Shown: positions 7,173 to 13,723, counted from the first letter of the stretch. The stretch is DNA of 35,505 nucleotides from Hyphomicrobiales bacterium (GCA_002746425.1 NVXB01000001.1:150704-186208), one strand, 5' to 3'. Notes: generated by a model not told the origin, from the sequence alone. A program made the numbers and translations.

Positions 7173-7779
7173 ATTCCTCAATTTCAACATTACCTTTTGT
7201 GATGTTGATCATAAAACCATTACCAAAAATTTCTTCAAGGATATCCTCAGATGAACGAATAGATTTTTCAAAAACGTCCATAAAATCTAAGAATTTCTGA
7301 ACATTTTCTTCACCAAATTCATTATAAATTGCTTTAGCTTCGACTAATTCTTTTTCGATTTTTGTTTTTGTATCGTGTTTTATGTGCCAAGGAAGATAAT
7401 CGCGGTCTTGTTTATGATAACTGTGTTTGGATTTCTTTCTACATTTTTCAGCAAAATCTTTTGGATTATTTTCATAATCAATATAATCTTGAATTTGTTC
7501 TTCTAAACTTTTAATATTAGGCATAGAATCGCCTTCATATTCTTCAAAATCTTCATCTTCTTCTTTTTCTAATTGATAACAAATTTCGCCTAAAGAAAAT
7601 TCACAAGGTTCACCATCATTAAAACCTGGTGTATATTGAACCCAATAAATTCTTTTAATGAATGTTGCTTCTTTCAAAATTTCTTGTGCTGATGAAGTAA
7701 GTTCTTTCTGAACAACCTCAGAAAGAACTTTTCGTTTTGTTTCATATTCTGCGATCGCTGCATTGATATTTTCTAACAT
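7156..7779 (-). CDS. Hypothetical acidic protein
   Basis: 207 residues from the ATG at 7779, chosen because TAGGAGAATAAAA stands directly before it; the frame is open further upstream. It begins MLENINAAIAEYETKRK and has an acidic stretch (EKEEDEDFEEYEGD) and a His/Lys-rich middle. Not recognised. Confidence 0.7.
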   Translation of the reverse strand: MLENINAAIAEYETKRKVLSEVVQKELTSSAQEILKEATFIKRIYWVQYTPGFNDGEPCEFSLGEICYQLEKEEDEDFEEYEGDSMPNIKSLEEQIQDYIDYENNPKDFAEKCRKKSKHSYHKQDRDYLPWHIKHDTKTKIEKELVEAKAIYNEFGEENVQKFLDFMDVFEKSIRSSEDILEEIFGNGFMINITKGNVEIEEYDCGY

Positions 7780-7789
7780 TTTTATTCTC

Positions 7790-8152
7790 CTAATCGTGGT
7801 ACATTTCTTCTTTTTCTGCAAATCTCTTTTGTCCATAACCTTTCATCCAAGATTTTTCTGGCATATCATCTAGCCATTCTGCAATTGTTGGGATTTTACC
7901 ACCAAAGTCTTCCTTGACATGATCCTCAGCGATATCTCTTACAGAAATAATTTTACCATCAGAATTTTCCATCGTGACACCAAAAAGTTGTTCAGCTAAA
8001 AAAATTCCAAATGAATTATGTAAAATAGCTCTATGCTTTACGCTTGGATAAGCGGCTTTTGTCGAATCAAACCAATTGTGGATATGAATATAATCTTCAG
8101 GGACTCCACCATATCGTCTGACAGAATTCTTAGCATGAATATAGGGTTTCAT
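7790..8152 (-). CDS. DUF6915 family protein
   Basis: 120 residues. YIHAKNSVRRYGGVPEDYIH, the HRAILHNSFGIFLAE helix, NSDGKIISVRDIAEDHVKED and IPTIAEWLDDMP form a pattern recalled from the phage/prophage family DUF6915. Function unknown. Starts at ATG 8152. Confidence 0.65.
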   Translation of the reverse strand: MKPYIHAKNSVRRYGGVPEDYIHIHNWFDSTKAAYPSVKHRAILHNSFGIFLAEQLFGVTMENSDGKIISVRDIAEDHVKEDFGGKIPTIAEWLDDMPEKSWMKGYGQKRFAEKEEMYHD

Positions 8153-8256
8153 TATTTATTCCTTTATTTTAGTAAAATGATGAGAATAGATATAACTGCA
8201 TATCCATGGAGATAATGCAAAAAGCGCATTCCAAGGACGTCTTTTTATGTAATCAA

Positions 8257-8508
8257 TCAAAAGTCTTCATCAATTCTTTCTTCGTATTCAATTTCAATTT
8301 CTTCACCCTTTTTCACAGCTTCAATTACTTTTTTGATTAATGTTTCGCAATCATGAGGGCTGCTCAAATCCCGATAAAAACGAACATCTTCAGGTTCAAT
8401 CCCTTCAGATTGTCTCATCATAGTTGAACCATTAAGTTCAACTGTATGAGTTGAACCATAATCTTCATATTCATCTTTTGGTGTTATAGTCACAAGTGTA
8501 ATTTTCAT
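8257..8508 (-). CDS. Hypothetical protein
   Basis: 83 residues, acidic C-terminus (EEIEIEYEERIDEDF). The ATG overlaps the stop of the frameshifted gene upstream (TAATG), with GGAGGAAGA as ribosome-binding site. Not recognised. Confidence 0.65.
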   Translation of the reverse strand: MKITLVTITPKDEYEDYGSTHTVELNGSTMMRQSEGIEPEDVRFYRDLSSPHDCETLIKKVIEAVKKGEEIEIEYEERIDEDF

Positions 8509-8760
8509 TATCTTCCTCCAATATTTCGAGCTTCTTCAAATGGCATTTTATCAATTATTTCAATATCGGATACTGTTTCAATCCATGCTCTAGCGCCACA
8601 TTTCAATTGATCACCATTATAGACCAATTTAGAGGGACCACTGATAATAACTTCTCTACCATAATAGGTATTGCTTTACAGTATAAACAGGACGATCTCT
8701 ACCATCCTTGGTGTTCATAGCAATATGTTGTCTATTCACATGAATAATATGTGGCTTCAT
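8508..8760 (-). pseudogene. Frameshifted small gene
   Basis: From the ATG at 8760 the frame reads MKPHIIHVNRQHIAMNTKDG, on to DRPVYTVK, and then hits a stop. The downstream frame continues sensibly as YYGREVIISGPSKLVYN through WIETVSDIEIIDKMPFEEA to a stop overlapping the next gene. Adding one A to the GTAAAGC run near 8683 would restore an 84-codon gene. It is either a genuine one-base deletion or a sequencing indel in a short homopolymer. Not recognised. Confidence 0.65.
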
Positions 8761-8954
8761 GACCAATTACTTCTTCTAAATTTAATAATTGCCATTGCTC
8801 TTTCATTAGCTTCAGTAGGATAAAGAGTTTTATCGCGGGTGCTGTCATAAAACTCGCCATCTTTTAAAAATGCAGCTTCTTTTTCCATTTGCTTTGATGG
8901 AAATTGATAAGTGTTATCTGTCATAATTTTGTCCTTCATAATTTTGTCCTTCAT
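8757..8954 (-). CDS. Small hypothetical protein with duplicated start
   Basis: 65 residues from the ATG at 8954, which overlaps the upstream stop as ATGA. The first 30 bases are a tandem duplication of ATGAAGGACAAAATT, giving MKDKIMKDKIM. Each copy supplies an AAGGA seven bases before the next ATG, so two or three initiation sites are available. Not recognised. Confidence 0.6.
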   Translation of the reverse strand: MKDKIMKDKIMTDNTYQFPSKQMEKEAAFLKDGEFYDSTRDKTLYPTEANERAMAIIKFRRSNWS

Positions 8955-9274
8955 GTTTTTGATTCGACCTTGACGATATTTCGTTTCCAACTGAAAAAAG
9001 GAAACCTTAAACCAGTAACTTTAACATCATAAGTTGTATTTAATTTTAATTCATTATAAACATCTGCAGAATTGAATTTAAAAAACAACCAGCTATCAGT
9101 GTTTTCAAATACTTCGCCATCAGTATAAATGATGTATTTACATTCATCGCGATTACATTCACGATCTTTTTCTGTGACAATGATTGTAATTTCTTTAGAA
9201 TTAGTGTATGGATTAATATAAAAAAATCCACCCATAATAATACTTATTACAAGGATATATCCAAGTGTTTTCAT
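8951..9274 (-). CDS. Membrane-anchored small protein (DUF1523-like)
   Basis: 107 residues from ATG 9274 (AGGAAATTTTAAA upstream). Residues 3-20 are hydrophobic (signal anchor). The soluble part contains YIIYTDGEVFENTDS, KFNSADVYNEL and VTGLRFPFFSW. This resembles small phage/bacterial exported proteins with a TD..VF..TDS...V.G.R.PF.SW pattern. Function unknown. Confidence 0.6.
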   Translation of the reverse strand: MKTLGYILVISIIMGGFFYINPYTNSKEITIIVTEKDRECNRDECKYIIYTDGEVFENTDSWLFFKFNSADVYNELKLNTTYDVKVTGLRFPFFSWKRNIVKVESKT

Positions 9275-9368
9275 TTTAAAATTTCCTATGTTGAATGTGT
9301 GATTTCTTAGTAATTTTGCTTCATCTGCACATAATAGATCCATGTGCAGAGCATCATAAAACCTCTCT

Positions 9369-9665
9369 TTAAACTATATAATAATATGCCATGATTTTTT
9401 TACGTAGCGAGTTCGCTTCTGGATTATTCTTTAATCCTTCTGGATAAAATTTTAAAAGAGAATTTATTTCTTTAATTAAATACTTTGGTACTGTGTGTAA
9501 AATATTATCGCCAAGCATTGAATATTTACGCATTTCTTTTTCATTACTAGGATTATCATCATAATAAAACGAATCAACAATTTTATTAAATTTGACATAT
9601 ATGTCAAATTGATACTTATTATTAAATGCAATATAACCGTATTCTGGGTTTTGATAAATTAACAT
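9369..9665 (-). CDS. Hypothetical protein
   Basis: 98 residues, Tyr- and Asn-rich; ATG 9665 preceded by AAAGGGAATTTATT. It has its own predicted promoter at 9688-9716. Not recognised. Confidence 0.6.
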   Translation of the reverse strand: MLIYQNPEYGYIAFNNKYQFDIYVKFNKIVDSFYYDDNPSNEKEMRKYSMLGDNILHTVPKYLIKEINSLLKFYPEGLKNNPEANSLRKKIMAYYYIV

Positions 9666-9687
9666 AATAAATTCCCTTTCATGAGAA

Positions 9688-9716
9688 TTATAATATAATT
9701 TAGCTTTAAAGTAAAC
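9688..9716 (-). promoter_or_regulatory. Promoter, GTTTACTT box type
   Basis: Minus strand GTTTACTT, then about 14-16 nt, then TATATTATAAT, then the ribosome-binding site of the gene starting at 9665. It belongs to the recurrent promoter family of this window. It overlaps the 3' end of the upstream gene. Confidence 0.5.
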
Positions 9717-10158
9717 TAGAAAGTTTTGATTTTATGAAAAATTTTGCGGCATCCATAGTATACTTTAATGGGATTTTAAACATATCACATATGAATTTAA
9801 CATTATCATATCGATAGAATTTTTTTGGACAAACAACTATAACTTTTCCTGATTTAGCAAATAAACCAAGTTCAAGTAGTGTTATTGGTGATTTTGAATC
9901 TTTTAAGAAATTATAGAGAATAATATCAGCTTTATTCTGTGCATCCATTTCCCACATAATTTGATCTGATAATTCTTTAGCACCTGCGTCAGGGTCCCAA
10001 TCTTTTCTTCTAGGATTTAGAATAGAAAAATTTTCTTCATTTAATTGATTAGCTAATTTATCCTGCCAATCGACTACTGTGCCATTATCAATAGAACCAC
10101 CCAAAAACACGGAAGGTCCTAATTTTTTGGGTAATTTATCCGGTGCTTCATAAATCAT
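9706..10158 (-). CDS. Nucleoside 2-deoxyribosyltransferase-like protein
   Basis: 150 residues of the Nuc_deoxyrib_tr2 type: SVFLGGSIDNGTVVDWQ, LNPRRKDWD, ADIILYNF, SPITLLELGLFAKSGKVIV and CPKKFYRYDNV. The conserved Glu of LLELGL is the candidate catalytic residue. Members cleave or transfer N-glycosidic bonds of (deoxy)nucleosides. Start ATG 10158 with AAAGGATTAAAG upstream. It follows tRNA-Thr directly. Confidence 0.8.
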   Translation of the reverse strand: MIYEAPDKLPKKLGPSVFLGGSIDNGTVVDWQDKLANQLNEENFSILNPRRKDWDPDAGAKELSDQIMWEMDAQNKADIILYNFLKDSKSPITLLELGLFAKSGKVIVVCPKKFYRYDNVKFICDMFKIPLKYTMDAAKFFIKSKLSSLL

Positions 10159-10175
10159 TCTTTAATCCTTTAATT

Positions 10176-10251
10176 TGGTGCCGATACCAAGATTCGAACT
10201 CGGGACCTTCGTATTACAAGTACGCTGCTCTACCAACTGAGCTATATCGGC
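10176..10251 (-). tRNA. tRNA-Thr (TGT), second copy
   Basis: 76-nt cloverleaf with encoded CCA; anticodon loop CTTGTAA reads TGT. It differs from the 5730-5805 copy mainly in the acceptor and anticodon stems. Its first G is also the last base of the TAG stop of the upstream gene. Confidence 0.95.
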
Positions 10252-10436
10252 TAAAATGGGATATCATCCCCTAAATCTATAGAACAATTGTATCGATGAA
10301 AAAATCCTAAACAAGTGCATTCACACCATTTCTCCTCATGTTCTATTTCTTTTTGTATTTCTTCAATGAAAATTCTTTTAGCTTCCTCAAATGATTTAGC
10401 TTCTATAAATTTCCCGCATTTAAATCGATAATACAT
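10251..10436 (-). CDS. Small Cys-containing hypothetical protein
   Basis: 61 residues from the ATG at 10436 (AGGA nine bases upstream). The C-terminal half has WCECTCLGFFHRYNC, a possible metal site. The stop codon TAG shares its G with the first base of tRNA-Thr. Not recognised. Confidence 0.55.
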   Translation of the reverse strand: MYYRFKCGKFIEAKSFEEAKRIFIEEIQKEIEHEEKWCECTCLGFFHRYNCSIDLGDDIPF

Positions 10437-10446
10437 TATAAAAATC

Positions 10447-10659
10447 CTAATATTGTGATAATTCGCTTTTTGCTTCTTTAATATTTCGATATAAACAATT
10501 CCAACACATTGATAAAACTCTAATAACATCTTTATCTTTTTTAAATTTCTTTAGTACACTTCGAAGTTGTTTATTAGACAATTTATCTTTCGTCCAAGCC
10601 AACGGCTGATATTTGCCGTCATCAATTTCTAGTGCAAGAATAAAACAATTTTGTTCCAT
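10447..10659 (-). CDS. Small hypothetical protein
   Basis: 70 residues, basic, begins MEQNCFILALEIDDGKYQPL. Not recognised. It lies between tRNA-Ser and the small Cys-containing gene. Confidence 0.55.
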   Translation of the reverse strand: MEQNCFILALEIDDGKYQPLAWTKDKLSNKQLRSVLKKFKKDKDVIRVLSMCWNCLYRNIKEAKSELSQY

Positions 10660-10675
10660 AATATATGTCCTCTAG

Positions 10676-10767
10676 TGGCGGAAGAAACAGGATTCGAACC
10701 TGTGGAAGCCTTAAGGCCTCGCCGATTTTCAAAACCGGTGCATTAAACCTGACTCTGCCATTCTTCC
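10676..10767 (-). tRNA. tRNA-Ser (TGA)
   Basis: 92-nt class II tRNA. Acceptor GGAAGAA pairs with its 3' strand, the anticodon loop TTTGAAA reads TGA, there is a long variable arm with GGCC/GGCT pairing, and CCA is encoded. Its first G is the last base of the upstream gene's TAG stop. Confidence 0.95.
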
Positions 10768-11036
10768 TAATTATAGTTTTCAATACATTCCCATATTGAT
10801 TTAATACAACATTTATCGATTTTAGGAAATGTATTGAATTTTAATATTTGTTGTAACATCCATTTCGGTGTTATATCTTCAACTTGCACGACTGTATCTG
10901 CGTCGGCATGTCCGCTATGAATAATCCAAATTGAGGGTCCGAGCCACCTAACTTCACAACCAATCATTTCTAATGCTATGAGGCATTTACGGTGATCTAC
11001 GGTTTTAAATTTAACATCTAAATCAAGTATGCTCAT
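10767..11036 (-). CDS. Hypothetical protein
   Basis: 89 residues from ATG 11036, chosen for AAGGAAATTAAA in front; an in-frame TTG at 11054 is less likely. Contains CLIALEMIGCEVRWLGPSIW. Not recognised. Its stop codon runs into tRNA-Ser. Confidence 0.6.
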   Translation of the reverse strand: MSILDLDVKFKTVDHRKCLIALEMIGCEVRWLGPSIWIIHSGHADADTVVQVEDITPKWMLQQILKFNTFPKIDKCCIKSIWECIENYN

Positions 11037-11054
11037 TTTAATTTCCTTGTTCAA

Positions 11055-11375
11055 TTACCATATGTAATCTTTATAACTCTTTTTGTCACAAAAAGATATA
11101 TCATCACGATCTTTATTTATATATCTGTATAAGTCTTGTTTTGTTCTACGACGTATTTTTCTATTTGAATAGTGTTTCTCAACATCACCATACATCTTAA
11201 ATGTTACAGGACAGCCATCTCGTAATGATTCTGCATATTCCTTTATAACATCTTCCAGCGTGGTTTTACGTAAACGTAATCCAAATACATATTTTTCACC
11301 TACATTATGTTTTATGTAAGTTTCAATGTTACCATATCCTAAATCAATCCACGATTTTCTATAAGTTCTTGACAT
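11055..11375 (-). CDS. Basic hypothetical protein
   Basis: 106 residues, Lys/Arg/Tyr-rich (NRKIRRRTKQDLYRYINKD), ATG 11375 with TAGGAGAAAG upstream. Not recognised; a nucleic-acid-binding role is only suggested by charge. Confidence 0.6.
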   Translation of the reverse strand: MSRTYRKSWIDLGYGNIETYIKHNVGEKYVFGLRLRKTTLEDVIKEYAESLRDGCPVTFKMYGDVEKHYSNRKIRRRTKQDLYRYINKDRDDISFCDKKSYKDYIW

Positions 11376-11396
11376 TTCTTTCTCCTAATAATTAAA

Positions 11397-11429
11397 TTAA
11401 AAGATGTCAAGCTCTTTGTAATGTTTCAT
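11397..11429 (-). CDS. Ten-residue open frame with a strong RBS
   Basis: AAAGGAAAATAAT precedes ATG 11429; the frame encodes MKHYKELDIF and stops. The GTGTACTT-type box (about 11447-11454) and TATAAATC lie upstream. It could be a leader peptide of the gene starting at 11375, or chance. Confidence 0.25.
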   Translation of the reverse strand: MKHYKELDIF

Positions 11430-11473
11430 ATTATTTTCCTTTATAAAACAAATTGATTTATAAGTACACTCTT

Positions 11474-12250
11474 TTATTCGTCTATCAGTGTTATTTCAAT
11501 CTCTACTGACGTTTTAGTAGTACCAGTAGAGCCTCTTGAATATGCAGTAATTTCAGACATAGGCGGAAATGGACCGCTGGGAGCTTTAGGTCTAAATTCA
11601 GTATAATGTTCAACACCATCATAAAGTTGAATAACTTCATGTGCTTTATAAGGAGGTGCAGTTTGAGTGATATCTGCATTAAAGTAAAAAATAAAATCTG
11701 CAGTTTTATCAGTATCTGTTGTCATTAGAATATAATCAATAAATCCGCGTTTACCTTTTGGTATAACGAATGAACCAATATGTGCTTTAGCAAATGCTAA
11801 ATCATCAATATCAATTTCCGCCCAATCCTCTGATCCTGCTGCATCTTCAATTATAATTGTTCCTGCATGAGAATTTTCATAAGAACCAGAAGCATACACA
11901 TCAACATCATGTAATCTTAGAAAAGTATTTACTGTATTTGCTGAAGCTGAAGTTCCTGCTGTATCAATAATTTCATCAATTTCGTCTCCTGCGATATCAA
12001 TTCCTCTAAGTCTAATACTTCTAGCTCCTACACCTGCCACAGTATCTGCAGCATTTCCTGCCTTCACTCTAAGTTTAGTAGCTCCAGAAATTTGAGGAGT
12101 TCTATAAATTCCATTTTCACATATATGCTCAAATGATGTAGGAGTTTGAGTATTTCTACCAAATATATGGTAATCATCAATTCCTTTTAATCTTCCGTCA
12201 GCCATTAAGAGAGGATAATCAAAATTACTAATATTTCTTAGTTTAGCCAT
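11474..12250 (-). CDS. Putative virion structural protein
   Basis: 258 residues, Ala/Gly/Thr/Asp-rich, predicted to be mainly beta (KLRVKAGNAADTVAGVGARS, HAGTIIIEDAAGSEDWAEI, FIFYFNADITQTAPPYKA). It begins MAKLRNISNF. It is the only gene here directly behind a TATAAATA late promoter (12275-12282) with AAAAAGGAATAAATTT before the ATG. This suggests a late particle component such as a decoration, collar or fibre-associated protein. No family is assigned with certainty. Confidence 0.6.
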   Translation of the reverse strand: MAKLRNISNFDYPLLMADGRLKGIDDYHIFGRNTQTPTSFEHICENGIYRTPQISGATKLRVKAGNAADTVAGVGARSIRLRGIDIAGDEIDEIIDTAGTSASANTVNTFLRLHDVDVYASGSYENSHAGTIIIEDAAGSEDWAEIDIDDLAFAKAHIGSFVIPKGKRGFIDYILMTTDTDKTADFIFYFNADITQTAPPYKAHEVIQLYDGVEHYTEFRPKAPSGPFPPMSEITAYSRGSTGTTKTSVEIEITLIDE

Positions 12251-12274
12251 AAATTTATTCCTTTTTATTATTAT

Positions 12275-12282
12275 TATTTATA
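12275..12282 (-). promoter_or_regulatory. T4-type late promoter TATAAATA
   Basis: TATAAATA on the minus strand, 24 bp upstream of the start codon of the putative virion gene. It matches the -10-like element recognised by gp55-type late sigma factors; gp55 is encoded in this window. Confidence 0.7.
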
Positions 12283-12295
12283 ATAAAAAGGAATA

Positions 12296-12372
12296 TGGTC
12301 AGGGACTCGGGAATTGAACCAGCGTCCCAGGCTTCCAAGGCCTATACTTTCACCAGACTAAGCTATACAGAG
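12296..12372 (-). tRNA. tRNA-Pro-like (TGG) with mismatched stems
   Basis: 77 nt, anticodon stem TAGGC/GCCTG intact, loop CTTGGAA reads TGG, CCA encoded. The acceptor strands CTCTGTA and GTCCCTG match at only two of seven positions, and the T stem GCTGG/CCCGA has two mismatches. The 3' strand alone would suit a 5' strand CAGGGAC. It looks like a hybrid or decayed tRNA. Confidence 0.6.
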
Positions 12373-12378
12373 AAATAT

Positions 12379-12454
12379 TGGAGTTATTGACAGGACTCGA
12401 ACCTGCATAATACGGATTTGCAATCCGTTACCTAACCAATTCAGTCACAATAAC
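12379..12454 (-). tRNA. tRNA-Cys (GCA)
   Basis: 76 nt; acceptor GTTATTG/CAATAAC is perfect, anticodon loop TTGCAAA reads GCA, discriminator U73 as expected for Cys, CCA encoded. Confidence 0.93.
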
Positions 12455-12457
12455 AAT

Positions 12458-12534
12458 TGGTCCCGAGTATAGGATTTGAACCTATCCTTCCTGATCCACA
12501 ATCAAGCGTGCTAACCAGCTAACACTATCTCGGT
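12458..12534 (-). tRNA. tRNA-His (GTG), no G-1, A1-G72 mismatch
   Basis: 77 nt; anticodon loop TTGTGGA reads GTG, T loop TTCAAAT, A73, CCA encoded. The acceptor strands are ACCGAGA and ACTCGGG: positions 2-6 pair, but 1-72 is A-G and 7-66 is A-A. No G stands at -1 (it is U). A73 without G-1 is the tRNA-His type known from a group of Alphaproteobacteria. The 5' ten bases overlap the end of the Smr-like gene, whose TAG stop is positions 8-10. Confidence 0.85.
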
Positions 12535-12773
12535 AATAATTTTATAACAAATGAACCTTTATGAAAATCTTCATGGATTTCTTTTATATACGGTTTAAAT
12601 ACAGGATTACTCATCCATCGTTCAAATTCTTTTTTCATTTTTCCACTTCTACCAGTAATAATTTTAACTGTTTTCTTACCACTCAGGGCATGAATTTTTA
12701 TGAAACTTAAAGTTAAATTATATCCTTGTTGCACTGTTTTACCATGTAAATCCATAATATAATGTAATGACAT
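12525..12773 (-). CDS. Smr-domain-like protein
   Basis: 82 residues with the Smr core: MDLHGKTVQQGYNLTLSFIK (DLHG motif), KTVKIITGRSGKMKKEF (replacing the usual HGxGxG-type motif), and KGSFVIKL at the end. Smr domains are nicking nucleases acting on DNA or on mRNA of stalled ribosomes. The stop codon lies inside tRNA-His (10-bp overlap), so its C-terminus may have been set by the tRNA. Confidence 0.65.
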   Translation of the reverse strand: MSLHYIMDLHGKTVQQGYNLTLSFIKIHALSGKKTVKIITGRSGKMKKEFERWMSNPVFKPYIKEIHEDFHKGSFVIKLLPR

Positions 12774-12796
12774 ATTATTCTCCTATTGTTGTTTCT

Positions 12797-12831
12797 AAAA
12801 TATTATAATCAAATTTTCAGGGGAAGTACAC
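12797..12831 (-). promoter_or_regulatory. Promoter, GTGTACTT box type
   Basis: Minus strand GTGTACTT, then about 16 nt, then TTGATTATAATATTTTAG, followed by the RBS TAGGAG and the Smr-like gene. Nearly the same block occurs upstream of the genes at 17521, 19520 and 19898. Confidence 0.6.
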
Positions 12832-12838
12832 TGATACT

Positions 12839-12926
12839 TGGTCCGTTTAGAGGGAGTCGAACCCCCACAGCATTAAGCCACTGATTTACAGTCAGCTAGT
12901 CTCGCCACATGACTAGGTGTAAACGG
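12839..12926 (-). tRNA. tRNA-Tyr (GTA)
   Basis: 88-nt class II tRNA; acceptor CCGTTTA/TAAACGG perfect, anticodon loop CTGTAAA reads GTA, long variable arm as in bacterial tRNA-Tyr, CCA encoded. Confidence 0.93.
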
Positions 12927-12954
12927 TTATTTTCAAAGATCCTGTCCGAAGACA

Positions 12955-12988
12955 TTAAAAAACCCTCTAAAATTTCTCTTAGAGGGTT
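12955..12988 (-). terminator. Rho-independent terminator
   Basis: Minus strand AACCCTCTAA pairs with TTAGAGGGTT, followed by a run of T. It ends the small transcription unit that starts at the late promoter 13107-13114. A short C(UUCG)G hairpin (12943-12954) follows. Confidence 0.8.
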
Positions 12989-13011
12989 GATTTATTAGAA
13001 AGCTAACTTAC

Positions 13012-13086
13012 TTAATCGCAGCCATCGTTCCCCTCTGTATGCCCTGTAGAGCACGGATATAAAGGATGTGATGTATAATTAAGCAT
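13012..13086 (-). CDS. Small late open frame, 24 residues
   Basis: ATG 13086 preceded by AAAGAAAAAAT; encodes MLNYTSHPLYPCSTGHTEGN and then DGCD before TAA. It lies in a self-contained unit: late promoter 21 bp upstream, terminator 24 bp downstream. The unit could instead make a small RNA. Not recognised. Confidence 0.35.
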   Translation of the reverse strand: MLNYTSHPLYPCSTGHTEGNDGCD

Positions 13087-13106
13087 ATTTTTTCTTTCGT
13101 TTTATT

Positions 13107-13114
13107 TATTTATA
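13107..13114 (-). promoter_or_regulatory. Late promoter TATAAATA
   Basis: TATAAATA on the minus strand directly after a terminator-like hairpin (13117-13136) and before the 24-residue frame and its terminator. Confidence 0.6.
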
Positions 13115-13116
13115 GT

Positions 13117-13136
13117 AAAAAACCAGTAATTGGTTT
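13117..13136 (-). terminator. Short terminator-like hairpin
   Basis: Minus strand AAACCA and TGGTTT pair around ATTAC and are followed by TTT. It ends the small lipoprotein-like frame upstream. Confidence 0.5.
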
Positions 13137-13138
13137 AA

Positions 13139-13207
13139 TTATGTTGGATCAACTGGTGTTGGATCAAATGTCGGATTTTCACAGACAGCAAGAGCTGCAG
13201 ATGACAT
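13139..13207 (-). CDS. Very small lipoprotein-like frame, possibly frameshifted
   Basis: From ATG 13207 the frame reads MSSAALAVCENPTFDPTPVD and ends PT. A second frame just upstream begins MKSLRTI and would join it by a one-base shift. The joined sequence would look like a short lipoprotein signal (basic start, hydrophobic core, LAVC lipobox) with an acidic Pro-rich tail. As it stands it lacks the basic N-terminus. Confidence 0.3.
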   Translation of the reverse strand: MSSAALAVCENPTFDPTPVDPT

Positions 13208-13240
13208 AAATAGTGCGTAGTGATTTCATTTTATTTAAAT

Positions 13241-13314
13241 TGGCAAGAATAATAGGACTCGAACCTATATTTGCGATTTTATAAATTGCTGTTCTTCCAT
13301 TGAACTATATTCTT
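13241..13314 (-). tRNA. tRNA-like gene with anticodon ATA
   Basis: 74 nt; acceptor AAGAATA/TATTCTT and T stem ATAGG/CCTAT are perfect, G73, CCA encoded. D arm GTTC-AATGGAA-GAAC resembles tRNA-Gly. The anticodon stem GCAAT/ATCGC has one A-C mismatch and the loop TTATAAA gives ATA in the standard register, an anticodon almost unknown in bacteria. Identity uncertain. Confidence 0.65.
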
Positions 13315-13317
13315 ATT

Positions 13318-13704
13318 TTAATTATTTATAGACTTAGCGATAGTAGATGCTAATTTACCATCATAAAGTCCTCCATAATTCTCTTTTAAATACTTCATTC
13401 GCATTCCCATATTATTAAGTTCGGGGTTATCCTGAAATATTCTCATAATTCCTGCTTCATTCATTTGAGTAGGAATTAATTTCGTTAACAACTCTACTTC
13501 AAGAGTGTTATTCATTTCCTCTGATTTTGCTTTGATTGATTTAACTAAAGCAACAATTTTAATGTTTGGATATGTTTTTTTAACACCATCCATAGTCATT
13601 AATTTGTTTTCGATTTCACCAATTAAATAAGAATATAAAGCAATTTCTTCTTTATTCTTGTCTTTGCGTGCTTGTAAATATGTTTCTTTAATTATATTGT
13701 ACAT
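13318..13704 (-). CDS. GatB/YqeY domain-like protein
   Basis: 128 residues from ATG 13704 (GAGGAATATA in front); an ATG at 13716 lacks an RBS. Pattern of the YqeY family: N-terminal helices with basic residues, LEVELLTKLIPTQMNEAGIM in the middle, and YGGLYDGKLASTIAKSI at the end. The family resembles the tRNA-binding tail of GatB; its function is unproven. It lies between tmRNA and tRNA genes. Confidence 0.65.
   Translation of the reverse strand: MYNIIKETYLQARKDKNKEEIALYSYLIGEIENKLMTMDGVKKTYPNIKIVALVKSIKAKSEEMNNTLEVELLTKLIPTQMNEAGIMRIFQDNPELNNMGMRMKYLKENYGGLYDGKLASTIAKSINN
13323..13330 (-). promoter_or_regulatory. Late promoter TATAAATA before the ATA tRNA
   Basis: TATAAATA on the minus strand, 8 bp before the tRNA 5' end and inside the last codons of the YqeY-like gene. 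Transcription would begin almost at the tRNA. Confidence 0.5.
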
Positions 13705-13723
13705 TATATTCCTCATTATTTCA

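Noticed and set aside
11114-11121. TATAAATA inside the gene at 11055-11375
   Set aside because: It lies in coding sequence with no late gene close downstream; kept out as a chance match.
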